Positions 14,301 to 26,876 of a stretch of 62,000 bases of DNA are shown here, in pieces. Origin of the DNA: Phoronis australis (lineage: Eukaryota; Phoronida; Phoronidae); contig NMRA01000543.1 in NCBI GenBank assembly GCA_002633005.1, positions 25,188 through 87,187 on the forward strand. Direction: 5' to 3'. The notes below the pieces were generated by a model. It was not told where the DNA came from and did no database searches. It worked only from the letters and a program-made list of their open reading frames with translations. Each line of letters starts with the position of its first letter. Position 1 is the first letter of the stretch. Position numbers and translations under genes: made by a program.

Positions 14301-17300
14301 ATGACCTGGGTCACACCGTCAGTGTAGCCTCTCTACTGTCCCTAACTGATCAACACTTCCTCAAGGGACTTATCATGTTGGATGGACAAAGAAAGGTGTG
14401 TGGAGCTGCCCAGGTTAAAGGTCAAGTGTGGGGTTTGGGTTCACTGCTGGAGTGCAGCTGCAAAACAAAGCGTGGGAGGTTTAGTAGAAGATTTGGTGAC
14501 ATCTACAATTTTCAATCACCAGAAAATAGATCTCTATACTGTGCATTATGAAACACAATTCACATTTACTAAAGATAGACAATGATTAGTGTATGGCAAG
14601 TTCATGGCAATACACACTGTTCACTAGCACTATTCTTGTCTGTGGATCCAGTGTGGCTGTGTGGTGGAGCACCTGCATACCAAGCTAAAGCTTGTGGGCT
14701 GAATTACAACTGGACCACACTGCTACACCTGTGGTTGTGCCATGTATAATTAGGGTTATGTATGACCTTGTGGACTAGGCTGTGTGTGTCGTGAAATATC
14801 TATAAAGCTAAATACCCTGTAGAAGTAGATTTTTGACTTTTTATCAATTTTTCATTTGTTGGGTCATGTGGCCATGTATTTTTTTGTAAAGTCAAGCAAA
14901 AAGGAATTTAAAAAAGGTTTCAATAACATGACCAAATTTCATTTAATATAAATGTTCAAGATGAAATCTCAAAAATGCTGTTACAGTTTTCTAAATTATC
15001 ATTTAGTTTTTAATATGCAACTTTTGAGTTTTGTCATGAAATTCACGTATTTATAGACCCTCGTGCAAGAGCAGAACATTTTAAAAACTGTACCTAACAG
15101 TCTTTTGGAGAGCATTCCTTAAAGCATAGTATCTGAAAGTTTCATATAAATTCCATCAGCCATTTCTGAGGTATGACGTTACAAAGTTATCTACATAATG
15201 TTAAATTGTTTGGCAAGCAGGTAGTAATTGTTGCTGTTACCATTTCAATTTTAATATAACAATTTGTCAAGTTGATTTTGTTACAGTGGTGACATGAAAA
15301 TTAAGAGACATCGCCATTGTCTTTCAGGTGCATTTGTTCCCAGAGTCTATGGTGCCACACATTGTTGAGGAGCGGAACTCCGTCTTCATGTTCACTGTCG
15401 ACACAGACACGGGCTTAGTACAGGGCTATGGGCTCAAGTATGCACAGGTATGGGTCAAAAGGAGAAGGTATGAGTCACATTGTGAGTTTGGCTGGTGATA
15501 TATTTCTTTTGTTTTGGTGAGCAATAACGTGCAGAGATGTAAATTTCACTGAATTACATCCTTGCGCTATTAAAGGTAACACCTTATCGCTTTTCCGTAA
15601 CAAGTAGTGGTTAATTCATGGTACAAATACTAGAAAAACACCAGCAAGGTGTTGTGTTGGCATTAGGGTGGTCTTGAGTGCTTTCACCTGATTTGCAAGA
15701 CAGTAGGGTTTTGAATTCACCCGTGAATATTCTATTTAGAGATAACCCACTATTGTTGTTGTATTTGCAGGGACTGAAGAGTGAAGAGTTATGGTCTGTC
15801 AACCTGCCATCTGATGTGGAGAGAATCACAGGCATAGCCAGCAAACGATCGATAGGTATGGCAAGGAATGGGCAGTTTTCTTTGCTAATTGGCTGTTCCA
15901 ATGCTGGTCTACCACTGGTCCACCACTGGTCCACCACTGTGCCAATGTAGTGGTCATACTTACACAACTTATATGGCTTGCTTGAACAGTAGTAATGCTT
16001 CAATTAGCTTCATGTTGAAAACCTTTTCCATGGAAATTTCTATGTCTGCATGAAATCAGCAGGTGGTCTTTTCCACATAACTGGCAGGGGTTCCGCCGCA
16101 AAATTCAGACCGGCACAATATCTTGTCAACTGGAAAGAAATGGGCCAGCTTAATAGCAAAACGACGAATCCATCACTACTTTCATTTTCCCACCCAAGAT
16201 GATGCCTGTGATAGCAAAATATCTGAATGACTGTGCTGAGGAGCAAAATATTCGAGGGGCTAAAACAGCCACCCAAATTGGCAGCGTGCCTCTACCCCCT
16301 ATGATTTAGCTAGCCCTCCCCCTCGGTTTGTAATTGCGTGTGACTTCAACACGTTTTCATTGTTGTTATCGGAGGAATTCACAGTAAAAAAATTGATGTT
16401 GTTGTAGCACCTGGGATGTTAATATGTTGACCAGGATGTGTGTTCCTACTTGTTTGCAGAACACGTTCATTCCCAAGGTAAAGTGCTGGCTGACCGCAGT
16501 GTGCTGTACAAGTATGTTAATCCAAACTTGATAGCCATCTTTACTGAAAGTTTGGCTACGGACGATAAATGTGAGTTGGGCCTTAAATCAATGTACTGTA
16601 TTGGTGTTTTGTATTAAAATGTGTTAAAATGGAATTGTGCAGATCTTGTATTCAGTTGTTGGATGCATTAGTCATATCTGGTTTTGAAGTGATTTTTTAG
16701 GCTTCGGAAAAAATGGCATATCATTATTTTTAAGGATTAAACCCTCTCAATAGTTAGTTTACGTAGGTTAGCTTTTTATTTAAAAGAACAAGATTGAGAT
16801 AACTCTTTTTAAGATTGGGATACATTGTTGTTTTGGAAGCCCAAATGTGCCCCAGCAGAATGTTTTTGTTTACATCAGAACTGAGTGTATGTTAGACAAT
16901 TCTAATGAAATGCAGTTTCTGAATACACCCCAGAATTGTTTAAAAGTCCATATTTTTGAAATCCACTGAATCAGTATTAATGTCAACTTTTAGCTGAAAG
17001 TTTATTAATACCCATGGTAATTTTCTACAGCCTTCATCTCTGTCTACCTTTTGGATACTGTTAGTGGTCACATGTTATTCCAAGCCAATCACAAGCGAGC
17101 AAGGGGACCTGTAAATATGGTGCATTCTGAAAACTGGATTGTGGTACGTCTTCCTATTGTTGAATGTGTGTACCTGTTGAGATGAAACATTAAAGCAGCT
17201 TTGTACCTCCTCTCTGTCAAAAATGACTTTTGATTTAAACCAATTTTTATTATAAAACTTGTATCAACTTGTTTCTTTCTGAGGTTAGAAGTGATATCTG

Positions 17301-20300
17301 AGCTCCAAAGCCCAGAATTCACTTTTAGTTTGAGTAGGGAATAATGTGACTCCAATGTTACAATGTTAGGTGGTCTAAGTTATTTCTGACAGAAAACAGA
17401 TACTTTGCAATTTTAAGATAATTGCCTAGGTTTCTTTACATTCCATCACATTAATTGGATTACCTAAGTTTTGGGTATAACGTGTCTGAATCATTTTCAT
17501 CTCCTCTGGGTATATGGCATCTGAGTTTCGATTTCCCAAACCTTTGAAAGATCCACATGAAGTTTTAAACACAAGGACAAGTTGGATTAAATGAACACCT
17601 GTGTCCACTTAATGTACTGTTCACACTAAAGTAATTATAACTTTTAAAAGCAGTTCAAAGGTTATAACTCTCAGTCTGAACTCTAAAACTGTTTTTTAAC
17701 ATTACTGTAACATGGTTATAACCCTGTGCAAGGGTGGTTTAGCGAAGGGTTATAACCATTGTAAAAACGCTAGTTGCAGGAATCATAACTCAATAGGTGG
17801 CTCTGCTGTCAAATCTTGTAAGAAACAACAACGCTTTAAGACACTAACTAGGGTGAATTGCAAAGCAACAGCACTGACATCTAGTGACTAAAACCACGAA
17901 CTAGGGTTGCAGCAGGTTTAGCTGTTGGTGTGGCAGGTCACGATTACGTAACAGTTACAACTAAAGAAAGAGTCACAACCGGGTTTAGTTTGTCTGAACA
18001 CAGCTGTTTAATGCAATCAACAGTTGTAAATGTTATTGTATCAAAGTTGATATCTTACTAAGTCGTCTAACATCCGATCATTTCATCTTTTAAATGTAAT
18101 GTCCTTATGGTTCAAAAATTGCTTTTTGACACAATTTAGATATGTAATACCACTTCAATTACTCATTTGTTTCGATTTAGTTGTTCTTTGCACTGAAATA
18201 TATTCTTTCAAGCCAAGGAATTGATCACTTGGGAACCTCATTTTCTGCGGTATGTTTCCACGAAGCATTTTTAGCAAATCGTATTCTGTGGTACAGTTAT
18301 TTTTTAAAAATTATTTCACTTTAATTACAGTACAACTACTGGAACATCAAAGCCAGANCAGCAGGTTTAGCTGTTGGTGTGGCAGGTCACGATTACATAA
18401 CAGTTACAACTAAAGAAAGAGTCACAACCGGGTTTAGTTGGTCTGAACACAGCTGTTTAATGCAATCAACAGTTGTAAATGTTATTGTATCAAAGTTGAT
18501 ATCTTACTAAGTCGTCTAACATCCGATCATTTCTTTTAAATGTAATGTCCTTATGGTTCAAAAATTGCTTTTTGACACAATTTAGATATGTAATACCACT
18601 TCAATTACTCATTTGTTTCGATTTAGTTGTTCTTTACACTGAAATATATTCTTTCAAGCCAAGGAATTGATCACTTGGGAACCTCATTTTCTGCGGTATG
18701 TTTCCACGAAGCATTTTTAGCAAATCGTATTCTGTGGTAGTTATTTTTTAAAATTATTTCACTTTAATTACAGTACAACTACTGGAACATCAAAGCCAGA
18801 CGTAACGAAGTCTCGGTCATGGAGCTGTATGAAGGAGCAAACCAGCACAACGCTACAGCGTTTTCTTCATTGGACCCTCCACCCCTCCCCATAGTAATGA
18901 GACAGTCCTACATCATGCCTACTTCCATATCAGCTCTGGCATCTTCCATTACAGAAAAGGGTCTTGCCAATAAAAATGTCATTTGTGAGTATCAGTGTGT
19001 TCAACATGTGATTCATTGTATGCATTGTATTAGTTTACATTACATTAAAGGAGAATGCCACTCGATTTAATTAATCTTTTTTACCGTCTTAATCGGTCTA
19101 TATACACATCGCCTTTTATACGGTTGATCTCACCTTCCCGAGAGGTGTCACGTTATCCTGTGAGGAAGGTGAGAAATGACGCAGCGACGTCAGTGGTTCG
19201 TCTGCTGAGTGAATGCCGCTATATCGTGGTGCATCGTTCCCGCTTGTCTGAACTATGAAGCTGCGAAGAAAGCGGGTACATCGTTTTTTTTTCGACTTCC
19301 TCGAGAGCCCGAAATGCTTAGAAAGTGGCTCGCGGTAGTAAAGAATGAAAGGTACGCTGCTAATAGCAAGTATGAGGCCGTTAAACATCTCCGTGTCTGT
19401 GTCCGGCATTTCGTCAACAGTGATTACTCTGACGAATTTCCGTTGCCTGTGCATGTTCACGGCGCCTCTTTAGTATTTCTTGATCAGTGTATTCCGGTTC
19501 GAGTTGATAGCCTGTGAAACCTAACGATCCGATCCGTGAAGTCTTCATCGGATGAGCTCTTGACTAACTATGTCGGAATTGGCGCCGGGCGAGTTGCCAT
19601 GTAGACGTTTATTATTCTGTGTTCTGTTTCAAAATGAGTTATTCTCATCCTAACCAATGCTTGTATAAAACTGAAACAAAGTCTGTCTCATTAGATACAA
19701 TTTGTAATGCCTTTGCAGTATTCGTGAGTGCAAATGTTGAGAAGCCAGTAATGAATAAACCACTGCTTTACCGGCTTTGGTGGCGGCAATAAAGGTAGTT
19801 GACCTGGCACGGAGGCAGTGTCGTGAGCGCATGATGCTACAGTGTTTGCTGCTGACAGAAAGATGTTGTGAAACAATTACTCGATTTTATATCTATGATC
19901 ACATGTTAGGGGAATCTTTATTCAGAAATACAAATACATTATTCAAATCATTGTTACTGTACAACCTTTGCCTTGACTGCCTTGTGGAAAGGGAACCCGA
20001 CTTTGCGCCGGGCCCCCGATAAGTAAGTAGATTTTCAGTTTCGTGGCTAATTCCCATTATTTCTTTGGCTCACTATTATAGTCTTTTCGTGACTGGAGGT
20101 TTAGTTTCCAACTCAAGCTGATTTATGTTCGTGCCAGTTCCGGCGGCCGCGACGGGCCTGATCGGGTTCCCGAGCCACTGGCCGGCCGCGGATAACGAGT
20201 CTGTCCGGCCGCGACAGGCCTGATCGGGTTCCGAGCCACTGGTCAGGATAATAATCTAGTTGTGTGTTTAGAACTCAAAAAATCATAAGTCTAAACAAAA

Positions 20301-23300
20301 AGTTCTAGGTTTTCCTGTCTGTATTTCACGGAAGAATACTTCGCATTTATATCCGAACAGACCCCAAATTCCTGCTATGGACCTTGGTAAATTGGCCTGC
20401 CGAACTTTGTAGGCTACGGTGTGTCCAAATACCAGTAAATCCGTAACAGCGAAATAAAACAACACGTTTTTATAAGAACTCTGTGTATTTTGAAGGGTTT
20501 TACATCGAAGTTTGATTATTTATTGGTGTTAAACGATGAATTCAAGTGATAACCTGACACCAGTAACCCGTGTTGTGAACTGCTGAACAGACTGCGTGTG
20601 AAACCAATTACGTCATTGGATAATTTCAACACCTCCGTCTGCCGTCGGGTGTCAGGTAACGCAACCGAACATGCCGTTATCGAGTAGAACTACTCGACCT
20701 AAATTGATACAAAATGGGTTGTTTTTTGGGTGGCATTCTCCTTTAACTCGTGTTTAGGCAAGTGTTCTATGTGTATTACCCATCATGCATTGCATTGCGT
20801 TGTAGTATACCTCATGATACCCCAGATGGGTGTTGAAAGAGGAACTTAAAAGTTACAATGTACAATATTAGCTGTGGGATGTACAAGCAACGACATCTTT
20901 AAAAAAATATCGTCGATTTGCAGATACGAATGAACAATGTTACCATACATTCGTTTTGTGATCCTCGGCTTTCATGTGAAGGCAGCTAATGGCATAACAT
21001 ACAAGTTGCTGTAAACTAGTAATCTTTCAGCATGGGTTTCTTTGCTGTGAATGACTGCGCAGAGTAGCAGCTTTACACACTTATCGTATTTTGACAAAGT
21101 ATTAGCTGTGCTGGAACTAGTGACTTGAAGTGCATATGTTTTTCCATTAATTATGAAAAGCTCAGAATTCCCAATTATAATGGTCCTCCACATCGTAAGC
21201 AATTAGTTAATAAATAGCAAGATGTGCTTTGGCATTAATTGATGACATACTTACAATGTAGACACGTTCAAGCGTTTCCTTTTAACTCCAAACATCGTCA
21301 GCAGACACAAAATACACCAGTAAGAGGTTGTGTTTCCATGAACGATGTTTAGAGTTAAAACAAAATGTTTGAATGCGTGTATGTATTGAAAATATAACAC
21401 TGGTTTATACCGAAGTGCCCACTTGTCACCTCCTCATTACTAGAATTGCTAATTCGTTTGTAATATCATTCTTCTGCTCAGCCTTGGTTGTGAAAATGTA
21501 ACTTCCACAACCCGACAAATAATTCTTCCCTTGCTCTGAACGTCCATCAATACACCATGTATCCTGAAATGTCCAACATTTTCTTTTAGTTGCTCTTAAG
21601 AACGGACATCTCCTACAAGTTCCCAAGATGTGGCTTGACCCACGACGACCTATCACACCTACTTCTCAGCACAGGTAACGAGTCTTATGCGACTCAGTTT
21701 TGAAGAGATCTCATTTATTAAGATAACACATGAAAGTTTATTTTTATGGCACGTCTGATCAGTGATGAAGTGAAAAAGAATTTTTGTGCTTTTTCACTGT
21801 CTCGTATTACATGTAAAAATGTTTCTGCCTTCTCTAATGACATTGCAATAGCTGTTAGATAGTCTTATCTGAACAACTTAGTAGGGGTAGCAAAAAAATT
21901 CCATTTGATATCCAAAACTCAGTGCTGCACAACTTTCCTCTGCGGCATCTAGGTCAAATGCACTCTTCTCAAGTTTGAACATACATTTGTGTTCACCATC
22001 CTGTTAAAAAATCCTCAGCAGATATTGATCGTTTGTGTGTTACATGGTTATCTTCTTGGTGCTTTGCTGCGTTTTGTTTCATTGAAACATTAACTGTTGG
22101 TGATTACTACCAGAGGTTCTAACTGAAAAGTTCAATGGCTTCACCACATTTCACATACTCAGACTGGTGATTCTCTTTTTTACCACTTCCAAGAGATGCA
22201 ATGGTCTTTCTATAGCCATCCGTCATCCATAACATTCGTGACAAACTTGCCGTTTGTTCTGTCATAAACTGGGACATTTTCCTTAATTTTTGCTGCATTA
22301 AATGTATGTTAAGATGCTGGTAATTGTATTGTTTCCATGAAACTAGTTAGCATCCCTGGGTTTAGTAAGTCGAGCAATTCAAAAGTAGCACCATGATGCG
22401 CGTTTGTATTAAAATCTCGCATCTGTCTGGCAGTGCCAATATTGAGATTGCAGGATCAGCTGTTAGTGAGGACATAGAGCTGGCAGTTTCTTAACTACAA
22501 TTTATGGTCTTGTGGCTGCCTTACTAGATGCAAGTTTTCAGCTCATGTTGTAAATCCAAAAGTAAAGCGTAGGTGGTTCTGGTTTATGCCCCGAATCATT
22601 TTGGAATCTGCGCCTCACTTCTTAAAAAAGCACCCACATGCATCGATTTCAACCAAGGATTCAAACTTTTCTCAAATGTCACACAAATGCATTCAAGCAA
22701 GGCTTTAAAACGCTGTGGAATTCTTTTTTGATTTCGAATAATTAAGAATCAAAGAATAATACACGACCGCATCAATTATCAAAAATTAAATACAGACCAG
22801 AAAACCAACCATGCTTTTTTCGCTTAATATTTACTGAGAATCACCTGAGTGTTATTCACTCATTGAGTTATCATTTCCCCCTTCAATGCCATTCACGTGT
22901 TCCAGGGAGGAGGGGGTGCCTCCTTACATCCCGGAGCTACCCTACGACACGCTGGCCATGGCTAACTATAATCAAACTGTGTACAACGTACGAGGCATCC
23001 AGACAGCTCCGGCAGGACTGGAGTCTACCTCACTCGTACTTGCATACGGCCTGGGTGAGTGGAAAGGCTATCCTGGTGTTTTATACAGGTTTTTATTCAG
23101 GGTTTACATCTGAAAGTACCTTTCCTTGGTTTGCTGCCCGACATTTTGTGCTCAGCTGTGGCATGTTCTACCTTGAATTTTCACACGCACCTTTTTCCAC
23201 AAACATTTGATTCTATTGTAGGATTTTGGTGCTGTTGGGTTTGCTGACAAAATATCAATCCAAATGTACATCTTTTTGCTTAAAACATTACTCTATTTAG

Positions 23301-24493
23301 TGGCTTTTCCCAGCACACTTAGTGAATGGGAAACTCCATATGTAGAACACTGCTTTTGAGCATCCTGTTTTTTTCTTTAACATTGAAGTTAGTAGTAAAA
23401 ATGTCAAACTCTTTAAAATTAATTTCTAATGTCAGACGCATGCTATTGTCTTTATTTCAGTGGCATATATAGTCTGCTGCAGTCTGCAACATAGATTAAA
23501 GATTATAGCATCAAACTCAGAACTATTTCATCAGACCTCACTCAAAAGTTGACCAATAGGAAACATTCTACATACTACTCTTTAGGATTCTGAGAGGTCA
23601 AAAGCATCTTTCATTTGACACAATTTCTAATTCTTACGCTAGACAGGCTGAGTTGGCAGGGAAAAAAAATTCCTGTCATTCACAGACATTGTAAGAGGTT
23701 GGAAATTTTTGCATGAATAATTTTGAATTTCCCACCATGCAATAATGACAGTTTGACGGCATAATGGTCGTAAAGCATTTAGAAAATTACTGGAAACTAT
23801 CCCCAGCATTATATCTATACAAGAATGCAGAATGCTGTCCATCAACTAACGTATCGCTATCTAGTGACAAGGTGTATTTCGTTATGTTGCCGCTATATAG
23901 AGAAATGGATCGTGCAAAGTTATCCGGTCAAGTATTGTCTAGTCTCAGAAAATGTTTGGTGATCTGAGGCCTGGAGTGTAAAACGCAGGTTAATTAAAGC
24001 GACTACACACTCCTCTTCCATCACAAAACTTTTGACTTAGATGTGACAATTAGTGGAAAGAGCTGATCGTTTGCTTTTTGAGATCAGCTTTACAACTTGT
24101 TTTATCATGGCGTGTCATTTTATTTGCCGAGCTTGTTCTCAACAAAAACCAAACTGCCACTTCTTTGCTCACTGAGAAGTCGCTTTTCATTTCAGCACCT
24201 TGATGAGACCGATTTTGTAGCAATGACTGTTGGCTTTTTGAACAGAATGAGGATTTATAGTCACTTTAAATAATCGTTTTAATGCAAAACATGTTTAAAT
24301 TTATTCATGGTTTAATTGTCATTTCATTTCAGACTTGTTTTACACCAAGGTCACCCCTTCCAACATGTTTGACGTTCTCAAGGAAGACTTCGACTACTTT
24401 TTCATCAGTAGTGTACTGACGGCCATGGTAGTGGTGACAATAGTGGCGCAGAGACTGGCCGCACGCAAGGCACTGAAGAAAGCCTGGAAATAA
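2359..24493 (+). CDS. EMC1: ER membrane protein complex subunit 1, 24 exons, lacks exon 1
   Basis: EMC1 is the large luminal beta-propeller subunit of the EMC insertase, anchored by one C-terminal helix. Exons, all GT-AG with matching phase: 2359-2486, 3542-3607, 4023-4125, 4852-4886, 4999-5025, 5279-5366, 6841-6996, 7594-7702, 9354-9575, 10073-10171, 10684-10780, 11579-11695, 12106-12161, 12323-12496, 13585-13749, 14231-14395, 15328-15447, 15771-15855, 16460-16570, 17031-17143, 18774-18984, 21590-21674, 22906-23054, 24333-24493. They encode about 947 residues (human 993); the missing part is the signal-peptide exon. Family landmarks: WRQQY near the start, [78 protein letters not shown]. The last exon has a hydrophobic helix ([17 protein letters not shown]) and a basic tail ending in KKAWK. 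Exons 4 (35 nt) and 5 (27 nt) are very short and are the least certain. Confidence 0.96.
7891..8939 (+). mobile_element. Tandem-unit element with CTCF-like motifs (copy 1)
   Basis: A 1.05-kb element in EMC1 intron 8, recognised because the same sequence recurs inverted at 59429-60501. It begins with a near-palindrome (TGCGCCTACATAT, then ATATGTGGACGCAT), followed by a short TCCG tetranucleotide run and a core of repeated units of about 145-160 bp. The unit junctions carry GTGCCCCCTAGTGG (8079-8092), GCGCCACCTAGTGG (8225-8238), GCGCCTCCTAGTGG (8386-8399) and TGCCTCTAGTGG (8529-8540). It ends in a small hairpin (AACGC-TCT-GCGTT) plus GCTCTTGT. Hairpin ends, a core of about 150-bp tandem units and an ACGG-type microsatellite are the layout described for bivalve 'pearl'-type and Helentron-associated non-autonomous elements; that assignment is inferred. 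No coding capacity. Confidence 0.8.
9825..10010. repeat. Minisatellite, 19-20 bp unit, about 10 copies
   Basis: Tandem copies of CTAGATACCACCCTATTTCA and variants, with the CTAG/TTAG/ATAG start recurring every 19-20 bp from 9825 to 10002. It lies wholly within the EMC1 intron between exons ending at 9575 and starting at 10073. Confidence 0.9.
13161..13244. repeat. Two-copy tandem repeat with T runs
   Basis: Two units of about 41-43 bp, each TGAAAATCAARTTGGTGGTG followed by a T run and ACCCAAGA. The copies differ mainly in T-run length. Intronic in EMC1. Confidence 0.8.
14651..14815 (+). mobile_element. Possible tRNA-derived SINE
   Basis: The first 70 bases resemble a tRNA-like SINE head: GTGTGGCTGTGTGGTGGAGC at the A-box position, then GCTGAATTACAACTGGACCACAC at the B-box/acceptor position. 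The layout parallels the better tRNA-like head near 60994 (GTGTGGCCTAGTGG, later CAACTGGGGCACAC). The tail boundary is a guess. Intronic in EMC1. Confidence 0.35.
17910..18800. repeat. 448-bp direct duplication spanning an EMC1 acceptor, with N at the junction
   Basis: Copy 1 (17910-18357) and copy 2 (18359-18800) are nearly identical; they differ by a few substitutions and 1-3-base indels. Each includes the end of the intron, the acceptor and the first 27 bases of the EMC1 exon starting TACAACTACTGG. Copy 1 of the exon is cut off at an N (18358), after which the sequence jumps back to the repeat start. Only copy 2 (18774-18984) carries the whole exon and is used in the gene model. The N and the allele-like differences suggest that two haplotypes were joined rather than a real duplication. 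Confidence 0.9.
19045..20746 (+). mobile_element. Kolobok/T2-like DNA transposon relic with THAP domain (copy 1)
   Basis: A 1694-bp element (19049-20742) flanked by TTAA at 19045-19048 and 20743-20746. The terminal inverted repeats begin AGGAGAATGCCAC and end GTGGCATTCTCCT. A second element of almost the same length and the same ends lies at 32788-34486. The 5' part holds a THAP-domain open frame; the middle has a duplicated GC-rich block (about 20130-20245). From known families, TTAA target duplications, TTAAAGGRR-type ends and THAP-domain transposases are features of the Kolobok superfamily, including Xenopus T2. No catalytic domain is visible, so this is an internally deleted copy. It sits in the EMC1 intron between 18984 and 21590. 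Confidence 0.8.
19209..19517 (+). pseudogene. THAP zinc-finger fragment of the transposon
   Basis: An open frame of 102 codons begins after an in-frame TGA, with a GTG rather than an ATG. It contains the C2CH THAP signature: Cys8-x4-Cys13, then 50 residues, then Cys64-x2-His67-Phe68. The conserved Pro31 and Trp40 are also present, in FFFRLPREP and [13 protein letters not shown] domains bind DNA and here would recognise transposon ends. There is no normal start and no transposase core, so it is a remnant. The homologous stretch in the second element is disrupted at different positions. Confidence 0.7.
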
Positions 24494-26640
24494 TGCTCAA
24501 TGTGGTCTAGTGGTGCACTTGAAATTTAAGTTATGTTGAGCACTCTTTCGGAGGCTCAGAAATCTGCAGCTGTGAACCAAGATAAAACAAGTTTTGAGAG
24601 GGTTTTAATGTTTAAAAGCAAAAATACCGCAGGACACAGTGCAATCCTTGATTCAATCAAGGATTATTAACTTGTCTCATTTCAAACTTTATTCTTTTCT
24701 TGTAGTACATACAAATCAAAATAAAATAATACTCACCATTGTCTGTTTTATGGATAGCGAAAGTCAATGTGTGCTCTTCCAAGATATTAGCATTGTGGGA
24801 TACGAGTCCTCTTGTCCAGTATCCAGAAAATGTCAGGCAAACGATCGTCTGTTGTTAAGTTATCAAGAAAGTGTCGGGCAAACGATCGTCTGCTGGTTGA
24901 GTTATCCAGAAACTTTCAGGCAAACTATCATCTGCCAGTTGAGTTATCCAGAAAGTGTCTGGGAAATGATCGTCTGCTGGTTAAGTTGGCAGTTGATTTT
25001 GGATAGATACTACCTGATTACTTGTATCCATGACAAACTGAATTTCAGGTCACCTAAAGTACTACTAAAATGAAGTGACCTCCGTTGGCAGTGCTGCTCA
25101 GGATGACTGTGTATATGGTGTGTCTCGTTATCCATAAAAAAGTCAATTGAATCACGTTCATGTCCCAGCATAATGACCATGGCTGCGTGCCTAGCCTGTG
25201 TGTGCACACTATGGTGGGACTGGTGTGAGAGCAGGTCCTACCTAGATACCTGAGTGCATTTGGGTGTGGCAGTCACCTGGGACCCTTAGCTCACAAACAT
25301 CCCATGCTCATTCACTGCTTTCTGTTCTCAATCTATTTAGCGCTACCTTTATTCATTAGCAATACCTTGTGAATTTCTTTTGATGTCAAAACGTTTTTTC
25401 TTAAAGTTTCAAATTTCAAAAAACGGTCTGTTTTACTCATGATTTTCAAAAGCTCTTATAAGCTTAAAGTGCTTATAATTTCCTGTTCCACATCTTGCTG
25501 CACACATTGTCTTTTCATCAGGAAGACCTTAGTTGCACTTTAATCATAGATAGCAGATTTGCATCTCCAATATTTTCATATGGAATTCCCAGAAGAGACG
25601 TCATTTTCTGCTTCCTTGGCAGACGACTTTTTTGTGGGAAATAAAAACGTGCCTCACACCAGGTGCTGCTAGTGAATAGTGATTTCACGACCAATAGTAT
25701 TGGTCACACCTGCATACAATCACAGATTTTGTTCATTGAGAAAATACAGAGTTGGCTGTCCATCTACTGTAGTCTTACACTACCCATAATACAGGTCTTC
25801 AGATGAGTAATTGTTCTGTGCCGTCCTATTTCAATACAGGCTGAAAAACTGTTAAAGTACATGTATTTCTTCATCTCTTCAGTCACGGAACCAGCCTGCA
25901 TTGTATTTCAAGCTAGGTTGCTTTTGGTGCGTAAAATCATGACTCGGGGGACCAAACTTCTTGGTTTTGGTGTAAAGCTGTTCCTGTAACAAAATGGTTG
26001 CTTCTTCTGAGGACTTGAATTATTTCTAATCTGCATTAGGAACAAGATGAGACATTTTGTATAACTGTCAGTGTTCTAAATCAAGTTATTTTGGACAGAA
26101 GGAAGCTCCATCCTAGATAAAGAGGGTTACAGGACAATTTCTAGTCCTGAGCTGACCATAGTTTTTGTGTGACACAGTAACCCATTTATAGAGAGTTGTT
26201 TCAAGATGCCCAGTGCAATTGTAGCTTGCTAACGACTGTTGCACCAAACTTGTTGTCAGGGCATCCAAACCCATCTTAATCAAGCTGACTGAGGACAAGC
26301 AGAAAGGGGCAAGTTTGGCCAAAACTTGCCTAAAATGTGACTCTGTCCACAGGGTTTTTCAGTCGGATTGTATAGTGGTGACTCGTTTTTCTCCATTTTC
26401 TGGATGATCCTGGGAACTAACTTGGTGTAACAGGACCTTAAGTAACAAGCTTCGTTCACATTTTTGTACAACTTACAGCATTTGTATTGAATAGTTAGAT
26501 TTGTCAGTGTTGTGTATGTATATTTATGTTGTTCTGTGTACATGGAAATTGAGGGATGTAAAATTTGTGTAAATAACTTGATACAAGTAATTATTATTAA
26601 TGTCATCAAACTTTCACAGTTGAATAAATGAATAAATTTC
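24494..26640 (+). other. EMC1 3' flank / possible 3' UTR
   Basis: Non-coding sequence after the EMC1 stop. Candidate polyadenylation signals AATAAA are at 24720-24725 (short 3' UTR of about 230 nt) and at 26623-26628 and 26631-26636 (long form of about 2.1 kb). Sequence alone does not decide which is used. It contains the 42-bp minisatellite at 24821-24987. Confidence 0.4.
24821..24987. repeat. 42-bp minisatellite, 4 units
   Basis: Four tandem units start at about 24821, 24862, 24904 and 24946. Each reads roughly ATCCAGAAAGTGTCGGGCAA followed by ACGATCGTCTGCTGGTTGAGTT. The 42-bp period is a multiple of three, so open frames run through the array in two frames; this explains the apparent 14-residue protein repeats, which are probably not real. 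It lies 330 bp after the EMC1 stop. Confidence 0.9.
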
Positions 26641-26734
26641 CAAAATTTATACTATCAGTTTTAATATTTCCTTACAGCTTATCTTACGCACATTGATGTC
26701 CTTTCCTTTTGCTACTTCAACCTAAAATCAAGAA

Positions 26735-26876
26735 TCATGGGCAGCGCAGCACTGAAAAAAATGGGGCTAAAGCCCGTCAGCCCCCTGTGGTGCACCGCCT
26801 ATAGACCATGAGCGGAGCAGCACTGAAAAAGTGGTGGGCTATAGACCCTCACAGCCCCCTATGGTGTGCCGCCAAT
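26735..26876. repeat. Two tandem copies of a 70-bp G/C-rich hairpin repeat
   Basis: Two adjacent units share GCAGCACTGAAAAA, then a GGGGCTA/GGGCTATAG block, then CAGCCCCCT and a TGGTG...CCGCC end. A third, complete and more palindromic copy lies inverted at 34889-34962. The units are too short to code. They look like a small dispersed hairpin element. Confidence 0.75.

Noticed and set aside
18331-18357. Partial EMC1 exon copy as a genuine alternative exon
   Set aside because: It is cut off by an N and belongs to a repeated block that looks like a joined second haplotype.
24639-25073. 144-codon open frame with 14-residue repeats after EMC1
   Set aside because: The repeats come from a 42-bp minisatellite whose length is a multiple of three; two frames are open through it and neither has protein similarity.
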